Source: Rhizobium sp. Root483D2 | Lineage (GTDB): Bacteria; Pseudomonadota; Alphaproteobacteria; Rhizobiales; Rhizobiaceae | DNA: 64,000 bases | Direction of reading: 5' to 3' | Assembly (NCBI RefSeq): GCF_001426685.1 | Contig: NZ_LMFB01000020.1 | Coordinates: forward strand, 1 to 64,000 | In this document: piece by piece, positions 42,241 to 50,709 of the stretch | Layout of the letters: each line of letters begins with the position of its first letter | Position numbering within the stretch: position 1 is the first letter of the stretch | The notes under the pieces: generated by a model | What the model saw: the letters and a program-made list of their open reading frames with translations, nothing else | Told to the model about the DNA's origin: nothing | Database searches by the model: none | Position numbers and translations under genes: made by a program

Positions 42241-42918
42241 ATGATGAAAACTACCCGACCAAACGAAGCAAACACAACAGATTGGCACGAAAGTGCCTTC
42301 GATATCATCCGCGGTCTATCCGCCTATACGGGAAGCTCTCTGATCGAAGGCCTTGCGAAAGTGATCGCCAAATATCCGGATGCGGACCTCGGCACGGCCT
42401 TCAACCACAAGCAGGTTGGAAGCAAGATATGGGCACGCGAGAAGCTGTTTGAAAGCCTGGGCGGAAAATTTAAACATATCGTCCTGCTCGGCGGCTGGTA
42501 CGGCGTTCTTCCCGCCATGTGTTTCGATGACGGCCGGTTCGACATCGGTCTCCTGGAGAGCATCGATATCGACCCTGAGGTGGCCGGGATCGCCCGGACG
42601 CTGAATGCCCATGCGGGCGAGCGTTTCCGGGCGATGACGCAGGATATGTATGCGCTCGACTATGCCAAACGCGGTGCCGACCTCGTCATCAATACCAGCT
42701 GCGAACATATTGCCGATCTGCCGGGCTGGCTGTCGCTGCTGCCGCGTAAAACGCAGGTTCTGCTGCAGTCGAACGACTATTTCGCCGAGCCGACCCATAT
42801 CAACTGCGTGCCGTCGCTGGAGGCTTTCCGCGAGCAGGTGGCGCTTAGCCATGTGGCCTTTGCCGGCGCGCTGAAGATGAAGAACTATACCCGCTTCATG
42901 GTGATCGGCACGGTCTGA
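42241..42918 (+). CDS. SAM-binding-like Rossmann protein of unknown role
   Basis: A 225-residue protein with HIVLLGGWYGVLPAM (about residues 79-93) as motif I and LLESIDIDPEVAGIARTLN as the acidic loop, then DLVINTSCEHIADLPGW, consistent with a class I methyltransferase fold. I do not recognise a specific family. It is divergent from a second Rossmann-like gene (41603) with only 38 bases between start codons, so the promoters must overlap or reach into the coding regions. Shared function with its neighbour is possible but unproven. Confidence 0.7.
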   Translation: MMKTTRPNEANTTDWHESAFDIIRGLSAYTGSSLIEGLAKVIAKYPDADLGTAFNHKQVGSKIWAREKLFESLGGKFKHIVLLGGWYGVLPAMCFDDGRFDIGLLESIDIDPEVAGIARTLNAHAGERFRAMTQDMYALDYAKRGADLVINTSCEHIADLPGWLSLLPRKTQVLLQSNDYFAEPTHINCVPSLEAFREQVALSHVAFAGALKMKNYTRFMVIGTV

Positions 42919-42956
42919 TCGCTGATCGCTGATCCCTGGTCCCGCGGTCCGAGCGA

Positions 42957-44102
42957 TCAGAGCAGTCCGCGCAGGATTTCGGCGGTGCGCTGGGCGCCGT
43001 CGAGATCGAGGCTGTGGGGCGGACGTTCGGATGCTGCCAATGCGGCCTGGATAGCCTGCGTCATCATCTCAGCCGAAAGATCGTCTTCGCGCAGGACATG
43101 CGCCAGTCCAAGCTTTTGAAGACGCTCGGCCCTGACCGTCTGTTCGGTCTCGCCGCCGGCGGTAAAGGGGATGAGCAGCGCATGGCAGCCGGCGCGCAGG
43201 ATGTCGCAGACCGTGTTGTAGCCTGCCTGTGACACCGACAGCTTTGCACCGGCCAGAAGGCTCGCGAAATCCGGACGGAAGCGGAGGACGCTGACGTGGG
43301 CGGGTGCATCCGCCTTGATCGCGTCGAAATCGGATTGCGGCAGGTTGGGGCCGGTGATCAGAGCAAAGGACAGACTCGTGCCGATCGCTTTTGCGGCGTC
43401 CAGTGCGGCGCGGATCAGCGCATTGCCGACGGCGCCGCCACCGGCCGAGACGATGATATCGAACTTTTCCGTGGGGTGCGCCGGGGGCGGGGCTGCCACC
43501 AGTCCGGTATAGATCACCTTGCCGGTGATCTCGGCCGCCAGCGGAAACGTATCTTCGAGCTTAGCGAAGGCGGGATCACCATGCACCAGCACGCGGTCGA
43601 AATAGAGTTTGACGAGCGCGACGGTTTCTTCGTCGCGGCCGGGCTTGGAGCGTTCCTGCAGGATATCGCGCAGCGATGTGACGACGAGGGGCTTCTGATC
43701 CATCGCCGCGATCGCCTCCAGCAGCGGCAGGAGTTCGAAACGGACCTGGCGGCGGCCGAAGGGGAAGGCTTCGATGATGACGATATCGGGCTGGCTTTGG
43801 TGAAAAGACGCAAGCAGCCGCTCCCGGCGATTGTCCTTGAAGGCGTCATCGACCGGATTGCCGTCGATATCGGCGAGCCCGGAAAAACCGGCATCGCCAG
43901 CGGTGATCGGCGGCAGGGCGACGTGATGGACCTGCGGCCCTGGAAAGCCGCTGACCGGCGTGCCGCCTGTCACCACCGTGACCTCGAAACCGTCGGCGGC
44001 GAGGGCGCGGGCGATGCGGCTGGCGCGGGCGAGATGGCCGATGCCAAGCAGATGCTGCACGTAGAAAAAGGCGCGGGGGGCTCTTGGCTCGCTACCGGTC
44101 AT
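42957..44102 (-). CDS. GT-B glycosyltransferase, MurG/GT28-like
   Basis: A 381-residue glycosyltransferase. The N terminus AFFYVQHLLGIGHLARASRIARAL matches the glycine-rich acceptor loop of MurG-like enzymes, and the C-terminal half has IIVSAGGGAVGNALI and SVSQAGYNTVCDILRAG, the nucleotide-sugar site. The ATG at 44102 overlaps the upstream glycosyltransferase stop (ATGA), so the pair is coupled. It is the last gene of a minus-strand operon that starts with an Opp-type importer and contains three glycosyltransferases. Donor and acceptor are not evident. Confidence 0.85.
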   Translation of the reverse strand: MTGSEPRAPRAFFYVQHLLGIGHLARASRIARALAADGFEVTVVTGGTPVSGFPGPQVHHVALPPITAGDAGFSGLADIDGNPVDDAFKDNRRERLLASFHQSQPDIVIIEAFPFGRRQVRFELLPLLEAIAAMDQKPLVVTSLRDILQERSKPGRDEETVALVKLYFDRVLVHGDPAFAKLEDTFPLAAEITGKVIYTGLVAAPPPAHPTEKFDIIVSAGGGAVGNALIRAALDAAKAIGTSLSFALITGPNLPQSDFDAIKADAPAHVSVLRFRPDFASLLAGAKLSVSQAGYNTVCDILRAGCHALLIPFTAGGETEQTVRAERLQKLGLAHVLREDDLSAEMMTQAIQAALAASERPPHSLDLDGAQRTAEILRGLL

Positions 44103-45346
44103 TGCACATTCCGCCATTCCGTCTCAAACAGGCCGCTCAATTGGTGAATGCTGGTCTGATGATCGAAGTGACCGCGCACCTTGCGTTCGGCCGCTTGCCC
44201 CAGCTGCTGGCGCAACGCGGGATCGCGGATCGCTTCTTCCAGCGCTGCGGCCAGCGCCTGCGGGTTTTCCGGCGGCACGACCAAGCCGTTTTCGCCATCG
44301 GTCAAAAGCTCGGGGATGCCGGAAATATCCGTCGAGATGCAGACCAGGGCCTGGCTGGACGCCTCGACGATCACGTTCGGCAAGCCATCGCGGTCGCCAT
44401 CGGCGGTGATGCGGCAGGCGAGCGCAAAGATATCGGAGGTGCGATAGTGCTGCAGCACTTCGGTCTGCGACAGGGAGCCGTGCCAGACGATCTTCCCGGC
44501 AATGCCGAGTTCGGACGCCAGCGCCTGCAGATTTTTGAGGAGATCGCCGCCGCCGATATGCACGAAGCGCCAATGCAGACTAGCCGGTAAAAGGCTCAAT
44601 GCCCGCAACAGGATATCGAAGCCCTTTTTCTCGACCGCGCGGCCGACGCTGACGATGGTGACCGGATGGGCGGGATCGGAGCCGTCGTACCCAGGCCGCG
44701 TGCCCTCGAAGGGGCCGAAGCGGCTGAGATCGAGGCCGTGATAGCTCAGATGTACATGCGGCTTGCCGCCGGCCAGTTGGCGCAGGTGCTCATAGCCGGT
44801 CTGCGTGCAGGTCACGGTCCACCGCGTGCTTGCAAGCTTGCCGGCCAGTTCCCATTCCGGCGATGTCCAGATGTCCTTGGCATGTGCCGAACACGTCCAG
44901 CCAATGCCGGTGATCATGCTGGCATAGCGGGCGACGGAGGCCGGGGTGTGGATGAAATGCGCATGCAGCCATTCGCCGCCGTCAGGCCATTCCGCCGAGA
45001 GCACCATGGCCTGGCCGAAGCGGCGGACCCGGTTGCGTGTCCGGTCGCGCCGGAGGTCGCTGAGGAAGGCGGGCAGGGCACGCCAGAAGCCGGGCTTTGA
45101 AAGACAGCGGATGAGCGCGCGGGCCACCCGTGCCGGCTCCTCGTGCAGATATTCCGGCAGATAATGAACGGGTGCGCGGATTTCGTCATGGATCGGATGG
45201 CGCTTCTTGTCGGTCGGCCGCCGCAACGCCACCAGTTCGAGGGCGAAGCCTGCCCGTTCCAGTCCCAGCAGTTCCTGGGCGATGAAGGTTTCCGACAGGC
45301 GCGGATATCCCTTCAGCACCACGACGATCTTGCGGCGGTCCGTCAA
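44099..45346 (-). CDS. Group 1 (GT4-type) glycosyltransferase
   Basis: A 415-residue GT-B enzyme. KGYPRLSETFIAQELLGLERAG at the N terminus is typical of GT4 enzymes of surface polysaccharide or colanic-acid type; the donor site includes VSVGRAVEKKGFDILLRAL and GLPNVIVEASSQALVCISTD with the EX7E-type Glu pair. The start is TTG at 45346, seven bases after the upstream gene's stop, with AAGGG upstream. It lies between two MurG-like transferases in one operon, implying sequential sugar additions to the same acceptor. Confidence 0.87.
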   Translation of the reverse strand: MTDRRKIVVVLKGYPRLSETFIAQELLGLERAGFALELVALRRPTDKKRHPIHDEIRAPVHYLPEYLHEEPARVARALIRCLSKPGFWRALPAFLSDLRRDRTRNRVRRFGQAMVLSAEWPDGGEWLHAHFIHTPASVARYASMITGIGWTCSAHAKDIWTSPEWELAGKLASTRWTVTCTQTGYEHLRQLAGGKPHVHLSYHGLDLSRFGPFEGTRPGYDGSDPAHPVTIVSVGRAVEKKGFDILLRALSLLPASLHWRFVHIGGGDLLKNLQALASELGIAGKIVWHGSLSQTEVLQHYRTSDIFALACRITADGDRDGLPNVIVEASSQALVCISTDISGIPELLTDGENGLVVPPENPQALAAALEEAIRDPALRQQLGQAAERKVRGHFDHQTSIHQLSGLFETEWRNVQ

Positions 45347-45353
45347 AACAACG

Positions 45354-46562
45354 TCACCCTTTCACGACCGTCAGATGTTCGTGATCGCGACGGCCAAGCC
45401 ATTCTCCGACGATCTGCGATATGTTCGCGAGGCCCTCGAGCGTCATGCCCTTGGCGCTCTTGGAGGGGGGATCGCGATCCGGCAAGGCTTTGAGTGCTGC
45501 GGCAAAGCGCAAGGGATCGGCCGCTTCCTCGGGCAAGAGCATGTCGATCAGGCCAAGCTCCGCGGCGCGGCTGGCGCGGATGAGCTGCTCTTCCCGTGGC
45601 ATCACCCTTGGAACGATCAGCGCCGGCTTGTCGAAGGACAGGATCTCGCAATAGGTATTGTAGCCGCCCATCGCCACCACGGCCTTGGCGCCGGCGATCA
45701 GTTCCTCCATGCGATTGTCGAACTCGATCACCTCGAGAGAGGGGATCTTGGCGCATTTCATCAGGAGCTTGTGGCGCTGCTTGACCGGCATATAGGGACC
45801 CAGCACGATCAGCGACTTGTGGGTCAGCGTCGGGTCTTCCTGATAGGCATCGATCACATCGTGGATCAGGTCGGAGCCATCGCCGCCGCCGCCGGTGGTG
45901 ATCAGGATATAGTCGCCCTTCGGCTTGTGCTCGGATTCGACGTCCTGCGACACGCTTCTTTGCAGGAAGCCGACGAAATCCATCTTGTTGCGCACCGCCT
46001 GCGGCACGTCGAGGCCGACGAGCGGATCATAGAAATCCGGCGGGCCGTAGACCCAGACGCTATCGTAGAACTGGCCGATCTTGCGCATCACGTCGTTGCG
46101 CTTCCATTCCGCATCCAGGAGATGCGGGGCATCCATGACCTCGCGCAGGCCCAGAACCAGTGTCGTTCCCTGTTTCTTCAGGTAGGCCAGCGTGTCCTCG
46201 ACTTCGCCCTTCAGGCCCATCGGTTCCTTGTCGACGATGAAAATATCCGGCTGGAAGGTTTCTGCCGTGTGCAGGATGATCGACCGGCGCATCTTCATCG
46301 TCTCGTGCAGGTCGATATGCCTGTCCATCGAGGTATATTCGCCGTTGCGAAGCTTGATGACGCTGGGGATCTTTACGAAATCGACGCGGGCGCGGTAGTC
46401 GAAGGCGCCAGCGATGGTCGCGCCTGAAATGATCAGGATATTGACGCCGCGATAATCCTCGACCAGCGAATGCGCAATCGTGCGGCACCGTCTGAGGTGA
46501 CCAAGCCCGAACGTATCGTGGCTGTACATCAGGATGCGTGCATCTTCGATCCGGCGCGTCAT
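45354..46562 (-). CDS. GT-B glycosyltransferase, MurG-like (COG4671 type)
   Basis: A 402-residue predicted glycosyltransferase. RILMYSHDTFGLGHLRRCRTIAHSL opens the protein, and the C-terminal half has YILITTGGGGDGSDLIHDV and AMGGYNTYCEILSFDKPALIVPR, close in layout to the enzyme at 42957 but clearly divergent from it. AGAGGCTC before the ATG is a plausible ribosome site. It is the first glycosyltransferase after the oligopeptide-type permease genes, separated from them by 72 bases without an obvious terminator. Confidence 0.85.
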   Translation of the reverse strand: MTRRIEDARILMYSHDTFGLGHLRRCRTIAHSLVEDYRGVNILIISGATIAGAFDYRARVDFVKIPSVIKLRNGEYTSMDRHIDLHETMKMRRSIILHTAETFQPDIFIVDKEPMGLKGEVEDTLAYLKKQGTTLVLGLREVMDAPHLLDAEWKRNDVMRKIGQFYDSVWVYGPPDFYDPLVGLDVPQAVRNKMDFVGFLQRSVSQDVESEHKPKGDYILITTGGGGDGSDLIHDVIDAYQEDPTLTHKSLIVLGPYMPVKQRHKLLMKCAKIPSLEVIEFDNRMEELIAGAKAVVAMGGYNTYCEILSFDKPALIVPRVMPREEQLIRASRAAELGLIDMLLPEEAADPLRFAAALKALPDRDPPSKSAKGMTLEGLANISQIVGEWLGRRDHEHLTVVKG

Positions 46563-46634
46563 GAGCGGAGCCTCTTATCTCCCATGGCGCTGCCCATCTC
46601 CGCAAGGAGTGTCCTTAGCATATCGGTATCCACT

Positions 46635-47810
46635 TCACTTGTACGGATCGGCCGCATCGCGCAATCCGTCGCCCAAAAAGTTGAACGCCAGAATCACGAG
46701 AATGACCGGAATGGTTGGAAACAACAGCCAGGGATAAAAAGCAATGACGCTGACGCTGCGGGCTTCGGTCAGGAGAATGCCCCAGCTGGTGATCGGCGGA
46801 CGAAGCCCAAGGCCAAGGAAGCTGAGCGCCGTTTCGCCAAGGATCATGCCGGGGATCGCCAGCGTCGCGGTGGCGATCAGGTGCGACATGAAGCCGGGAA
46901 CGAGATGGCGGCCGATAATGCGGCTGGAACCGGCGCCCATCAGCTGGGCGGCCAGCACGTAATCCTCTTCGCGCAGGGCAAGCAGTTTCGAGCGCACGGC
47001 GCGCGCAAGCCCCGTCCAGTCGAGCAGGCCGAGAATGGCGGTGATGCCGAGATAGATCAGGATCGGGCTCCAGGTGACCGGCATGATCGCCGCCAAAGCC
47101 ATCCAGAGTGGAATGCTCGGGATCGATTGCAGTACCTCGATGATGCGCTGGGTGATCAGGTCGAAGACGCCGCCGTGATAGCCGGCAAGCCCGCCGATGG
47201 TGATGCCGAGCACGAAGCTCATGGTGATGCCGAGCAGGCCGATGGTCAGCGATATCCGCGCACCATAAAGGATGCGCGACAGCACGTCGCGGCCGAGCCG
47301 GTCGCTCCCGAGCAGAAAGAGTTCGCCGCCTTGAGCCGGGCAGGCGAAGTGCGTGTTGGCCTCGAACAATCCCCAGAAACGGTAATTGTCGCCGCTGCAG
47401 AAAAAGCGGATCGGCTGCACCTTTGAACGATCTTCGGTGTAGTTGCGCCGCAGCGTGTCCATGTCGAGCGTCATTGTGCGCCCGTAGACGAAGGGGCCGA
47501 CGAAATTGCCGTTGTCGAAGAGATGCACTCTTTGCGGCGGCGAATGGATGAAATCGACGTTGCGGGTGTGCAGGTTATAGGGCGCCAGGAATTCGACGAT
47601 GGCAATCGCTGCGTAGAGGATCACGAGGAAATACATCGAAAACAGCGCAAGCCGGTGCTTCTTGAATTTCCACCACATCAGGCGCAGTTGCGACGCCTGA
47701 TGGATCTGTGACTGTTCCGCGCTCATCACATCGACGGAATGCGGATCAAACGGCGCCGTCGAGACGTAATGCGACAGCGGTTCGCCGGATTTGGGAAGGG
47801 ATACCGTCAC
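46635..47810 (-). CDS. Opp/Yej-type ABC transporter permease (OppC-like)
   Basis: A 391-residue inner-membrane permease. A cytoplasmic N terminus leads to the first membrane segment near residue 55, then a long periplasmic insertion, and the binding-protein-dependent transport domain with LGSDRLGRDVLSRILYGAR and EEDYVLAAQLMGAGSSRIIGRH. FLGLGLRPPITSWGILLTEA is typical of DppC/OppC. The extended periplasmic loop resembles YejE-like permeases of peptide or glyco-conjugate importers. It overlaps the OppB-like gene by four bases. Confidence 0.9.
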   Translation of the reverse strand: MTVSLPKSGEPLSHYVSTAPFDPHSVDVMSAEQSQIHQASQLRLMWWKFKKHRLALFSMYFLVILYAAIAIVEFLAPYNLHTRNVDFIHSPPQRVHLFDNGNFVGPFVYGRTMTLDMDTLRRNYTEDRSKVQPIRFFCSGDNYRFWGLFEANTHFACPAQGGELFLLGSDRLGRDVLSRILYGARISLTIGLLGITMSFVLGITIGGLAGYHGGVFDLITQRIIEVLQSIPSIPLWMALAAIMPVTWSPILIYLGITAILGLLDWTGLARAVRSKLLALREEDYVLAAQLMGAGSSRIIGRHLVPGFMSHLIATATLAIPGMILGETALSFLGLGLRPPITSWGILLTEARSVSVIAFYPWLLFPTIPVILVILAFNFLGDGLRDAADPYK

Positions 47811-48805
47811 TTGGTGCTACCGCCTTGCAGTCTGATACGCGGGTCGAGAAAGGCAAGCGCGATATCTGAGATCAGCACACCGATCACGGTCAGGAATGCG
47901 AGGAACATCAGGAACGAGCCGGCCAGATACATATCCTGACTTTGCAACGCTTTTATCAGCATCGGTCCCGTCGTCTCGAGCGACAGCACGATGGCGGTGA
48001 TCTCGGCGCCGGAAATGATGGCCGGCAGGATCGATCCGATATCGGAAATGAAAAAATTGAGTGCCATGCGCAGCGGATATTTGATCAGGGTGCGGAACGG
48101 GTGCAAGCCCTTGGCGCGGGCGGTCACGACATATTGTTTCTGCAGTTCGTCGAGAAGATTGGCGCGCAGACGTCGGATCATGCCGGCCGTGCCCGCCGTG
48201 CCGACGATCAGGACCGGTATCCACAGATGTTCGAGAATGGATTTCGCCTTTTCCCAGCTCATCGGCTCGGACAGGTATTTCTGGTCCATCAGATGGCCGA
48301 TCGATGTTCCGAACCAGATATTGGCGAAATACATCAGGATCAGCGCGAACATGAAGTTGGGAATGGCAATGCCGATCAGGCCCATGAAGGTCAGGCCATA
48401 ATCGCCCCAGCTATATTGATGGGTGGCGGAATAGATGCCGATCGGGAAAGCGATCAGCCAGGTGAAGATGATGGTGACGAAGGACACCAGCACCGTCAGC
48501 CAGAGCCGGTCTCCGACCACCTCGTTGACCGGCAGCTGATATTCGAACGAATAGCCGTAATCGCCTTGGACGAGACCCGCGACCCAATAGAAATAACGCA
48601 GCACCGGCGGCTTGTCGAAACCGTATTGCGCCCGCAATTCCTCGATTTCGGCCATATCCACGGCCTCGCCCTGGGCTCGAAGCTCGGAAATGTAGCTTTC
48701 GAAATAATCGCCCGGCGGCAGCTCGATGATGGTGAAGACCAGCGCCGAGACAATCACCAGCGTCGGGATCATCGCCAGGATACGCCAGAAAATATAACGC
48801 AACAT
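47807..48805 (-). CDS. Opp/Yej-type ABC transporter permease (OppB-like)
   Basis: A 332-residue permease with about six membrane segments. It starts MLRYIFWRILAMIPTLVIVSALVF, the usual OppB N terminus, has a periplasmic loop of some 70 residues, and carries the EAA loop QYVVTARAKGLHPFRTLIKYPLRMAL. It forms a heterodimer with the OppC-like product. The gene starts two bases after the binding-protein stop, in the order binding protein, OppB, OppC. Confidence 0.9.
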   Translation of the reverse strand: MLRYIFWRILAMIPTLVIVSALVFTIIELPPGDYFESYISELRAQGEAVDMAEIEELRAQYGFDKPPVLRYFYWVAGLVQGDYGYSFEYQLPVNEVVGDRLWLTVLVSFVTIIFTWLIAFPIGIYSATHQYSWGDYGLTFMGLIGIAIPNFMFALILMYFANIWFGTSIGHLMDQKYLSEPMSWEKAKSILEHLWIPVLIVGTAGTAGMIRRLRANLLDELQKQYVVTARAKGLHPFRTLIKYPLRMALNFFISDIGSILPAIISGAEITAIVLSLETTGPMLIKALQSQDMYLAGSFLMFLAFLTVIGVLISDIALAFLDPRIRLQGGSTK

Positions 48806-48807
48806 GG

Positions 48808-50709
48808 TCAGCTAACCTCTTCGCTGTACCAGAACGTGTCTGGCATATAGACCCCGAGATAACAGGTCGGGTCGAAGCCGTAGAGGGCTTTTTCGGGAAT
48901 GTTGCGCAGATGGGCAGAATGCATCACCGGCTGCAGCGTGGCATTGACGATGCCGATCGAGAAGACATTCTGGGTATAGATATCCAGCATTTCGTGCCAG
49001 ATACGCGTCTTGTCTTCGGTCTCGACGCTCCTCTTCCACTCCTTCACGAGATTGACCAGCTGGGTCGCTTCCGGCAATTCCGGGGGCTTGCCGTTCTGTT
49101 CGATCGACAGGTAATACATGCCCCAGACCGGCCATTGCATCTGGTCGTCGCGCGTAGGGGCCAGCTCGCCGGGGTTCATTTCCTCAGTCGGCACGCCGTT
49201 TTCGATGCCCGACCACATGGACATCATGATTTCGCCGCCCATGGTGCGGCTGCGGAAGACGTCGCGCTGCGAGGTCTTGATGAACAGCGAGAAGCCGATC
49301 TTCGCCCAATGGTCCTTGACGAGTTCCAGGACGTCGGTCTCGAGCGTGCTTTCGCCGGCGGTCTCGACGACGATCCGGGCTTCGCGCCCGTCTGGCAGGA
49401 GCCGTATGCCGTCGCTGTTACGTTGCGTAAGGCCGACCTCGTCGAGCAGCCGGTTGGCCTGATCGGGATCGTGGCTGGCCCAGGCGGCGGCATATTCCGG
49501 CTTGAACAGCGGGCTATCGGGCAGAATGGTATCGGCGCTCTCGGTGGCGAGGCCATAGAAGCTCACCATGTTGATCTCGTGCCGGTCGATCGCCAGCGAC
49601 AGGGCGCGGCGGACGCGCACGTCCCAGAACAGATCGCGCCAGACCGTGTCGCCGCAATTGAGGTTCGGCAGAAGGGCAAGCTTGGAACCTTGCGTTCTTT
49701 TCCAGAGATTGACCTTCACCGGATAGCGTTTCTCGGCATCCTTGAAGAAGGCGTAATCGGCAAAATCGACACCGGTGGTCTGCAGATCGGTTTCGCCCGC
49801 ACCGGTCTTGGCCGCGATGATTTCCGACGAGCTGATATTGAGCAGCCAGCGGTCGATATAGGGCAGCTGCAGACCGTTTTCGTCGACCCGGTGGAAGAAG
49901 GGATTGCGCTCGAACACGAATTGTTCGGCCGGAGGGGTGGTGCGCGCAACCCACGGATCCAGCGACGGCAGGTCGGGGTTTTCGGGCCGGTACTGGCGCG
50001 ACATCTTGATGTGCAGATCGGCCCATTTCTTGACCCGGTACTGTTTCATCAGGGCCGAGAGACGGAAAACGTCCTGATATTTCTCGTGGAAGTGCCGCAT
50101 ATAGGCGGATGGCAGAAGGATGACGACGGGGCTTGCGGCGGCAAGGCCGGGCAGGAAATCCGGATTGGGTGCCTTCCAGGTATAGCGCACGGTCAGGTCG
50201 TCGATGACCTCGAAAACCGGTCCTTCGCCATTGGCCAGAAGCTCGCGCTGGATGCCGCCCTTGCGCAGGTCCTTGTTGAGGATGACGTCTTCCCAGGTAT
50301 AGCGGAAATCCTCTGATGTCAGGTAGCTGCCGTTCGACCAACGGTGGCCGTCACGGATCTTGAAGGTGAAGATCCGGCCTTCCTGCACGTCGAAGCTTTC
50401 CAGGATATCGGCCTGGAATTCGAGGTCCTCGGTGTAGCCGACCAGACGGGCGTAGCCGTTGATCGTCATCATCCGGATGTCTTTCTGGCTGCCGATCAGC
50501 ATGCGCACGGTGCCGCCATATTGGCCCGGCTGCCGGCCCATGGCGGCAAGATTGATCCGCCTCGGGTTCTTCGGAAGTCGGTCCCGCAGGTTGGGCAGGG
50601 ATTGGGCCCGCAGATTGGGCCGCAGAAAGGGCGGTTCCGGAACGGCCCGGGCGACGCCTGGTATCAGAACGCTGGCAAGCAGGCCAAGGGTGGTGCGCCG
50701 TGTGATCAT
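48808..50709 (-). CDS. Family 5 (Opp-type) extracellular solute-binding protein
   Basis: A 633-residue periplasmic binding protein, long even for this family (often about 530). The N terminus [22 protein letters not shown] is a signal peptide with a twin Arg that may direct it to Tat. The conserved region FTFKIRDGHRWSNGSYLTSEDF and DVRVRRALSLAIDR mark SBP_bac_5. It binds a peptide, oligosaccharide or glycopeptide and delivers it to the permeases. Its start overlaps the ATPase stop by four bases. Extra length suggests a bulky ligand, in line with the glycosyltransferases downstream. Confidence 0.9.
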   Translation of the reverse strand: MITRRTTLGLLASVLIPGVARAVPEPPFLRPNLRAQSLPNLRDRLPKNPRRINLAAMGRQPGQYGGTVRMLIGSQKDIRMMTINGYARLVGYTEDLEFQADILESFDVQEGRIFTFKIRDGHRWSNGSYLTSEDFRYTWEDVILNKDLRKGGIQRELLANGEGPVFEVIDDLTVRYTWKAPNPDFLPGLAAASPVVILLPSAYMRHFHEKYQDVFRLSALMKQYRVKKWADLHIKMSRQYRPENPDLPSLDPWVARTTPPAEQFVFERNPFFHRVDENGLQLPYIDRWLLNISSSEIIAAKTGAGETDLQTTGVDFADYAFFKDAEKRYPVKVNLWKRTQGSKLALLPNLNCGDTVWRDLFWDVRVRRALSLAIDRHEINMVSFYGLATESADTILPDSPLFKPEYAAAWASHDPDQANRLLDEVGLTQRNSDGIRLLPDGREARIVVETAGESTLETDVLELVKDHWAKIGFSLFIKTSQRDVFRSRTMGGEIMMSMWSGIENGVPTEEMNPGELAPTRDDQMQWPVWGMYYLSIEQNGKPPELPEATQLVNLVKEWKRSVETEDKTRIWHEMLDIYTQNVFSIGIVNATLQPVMHSAHLRNIPEKALYGFDPTCYLGVYMPDTFWYSEEVS

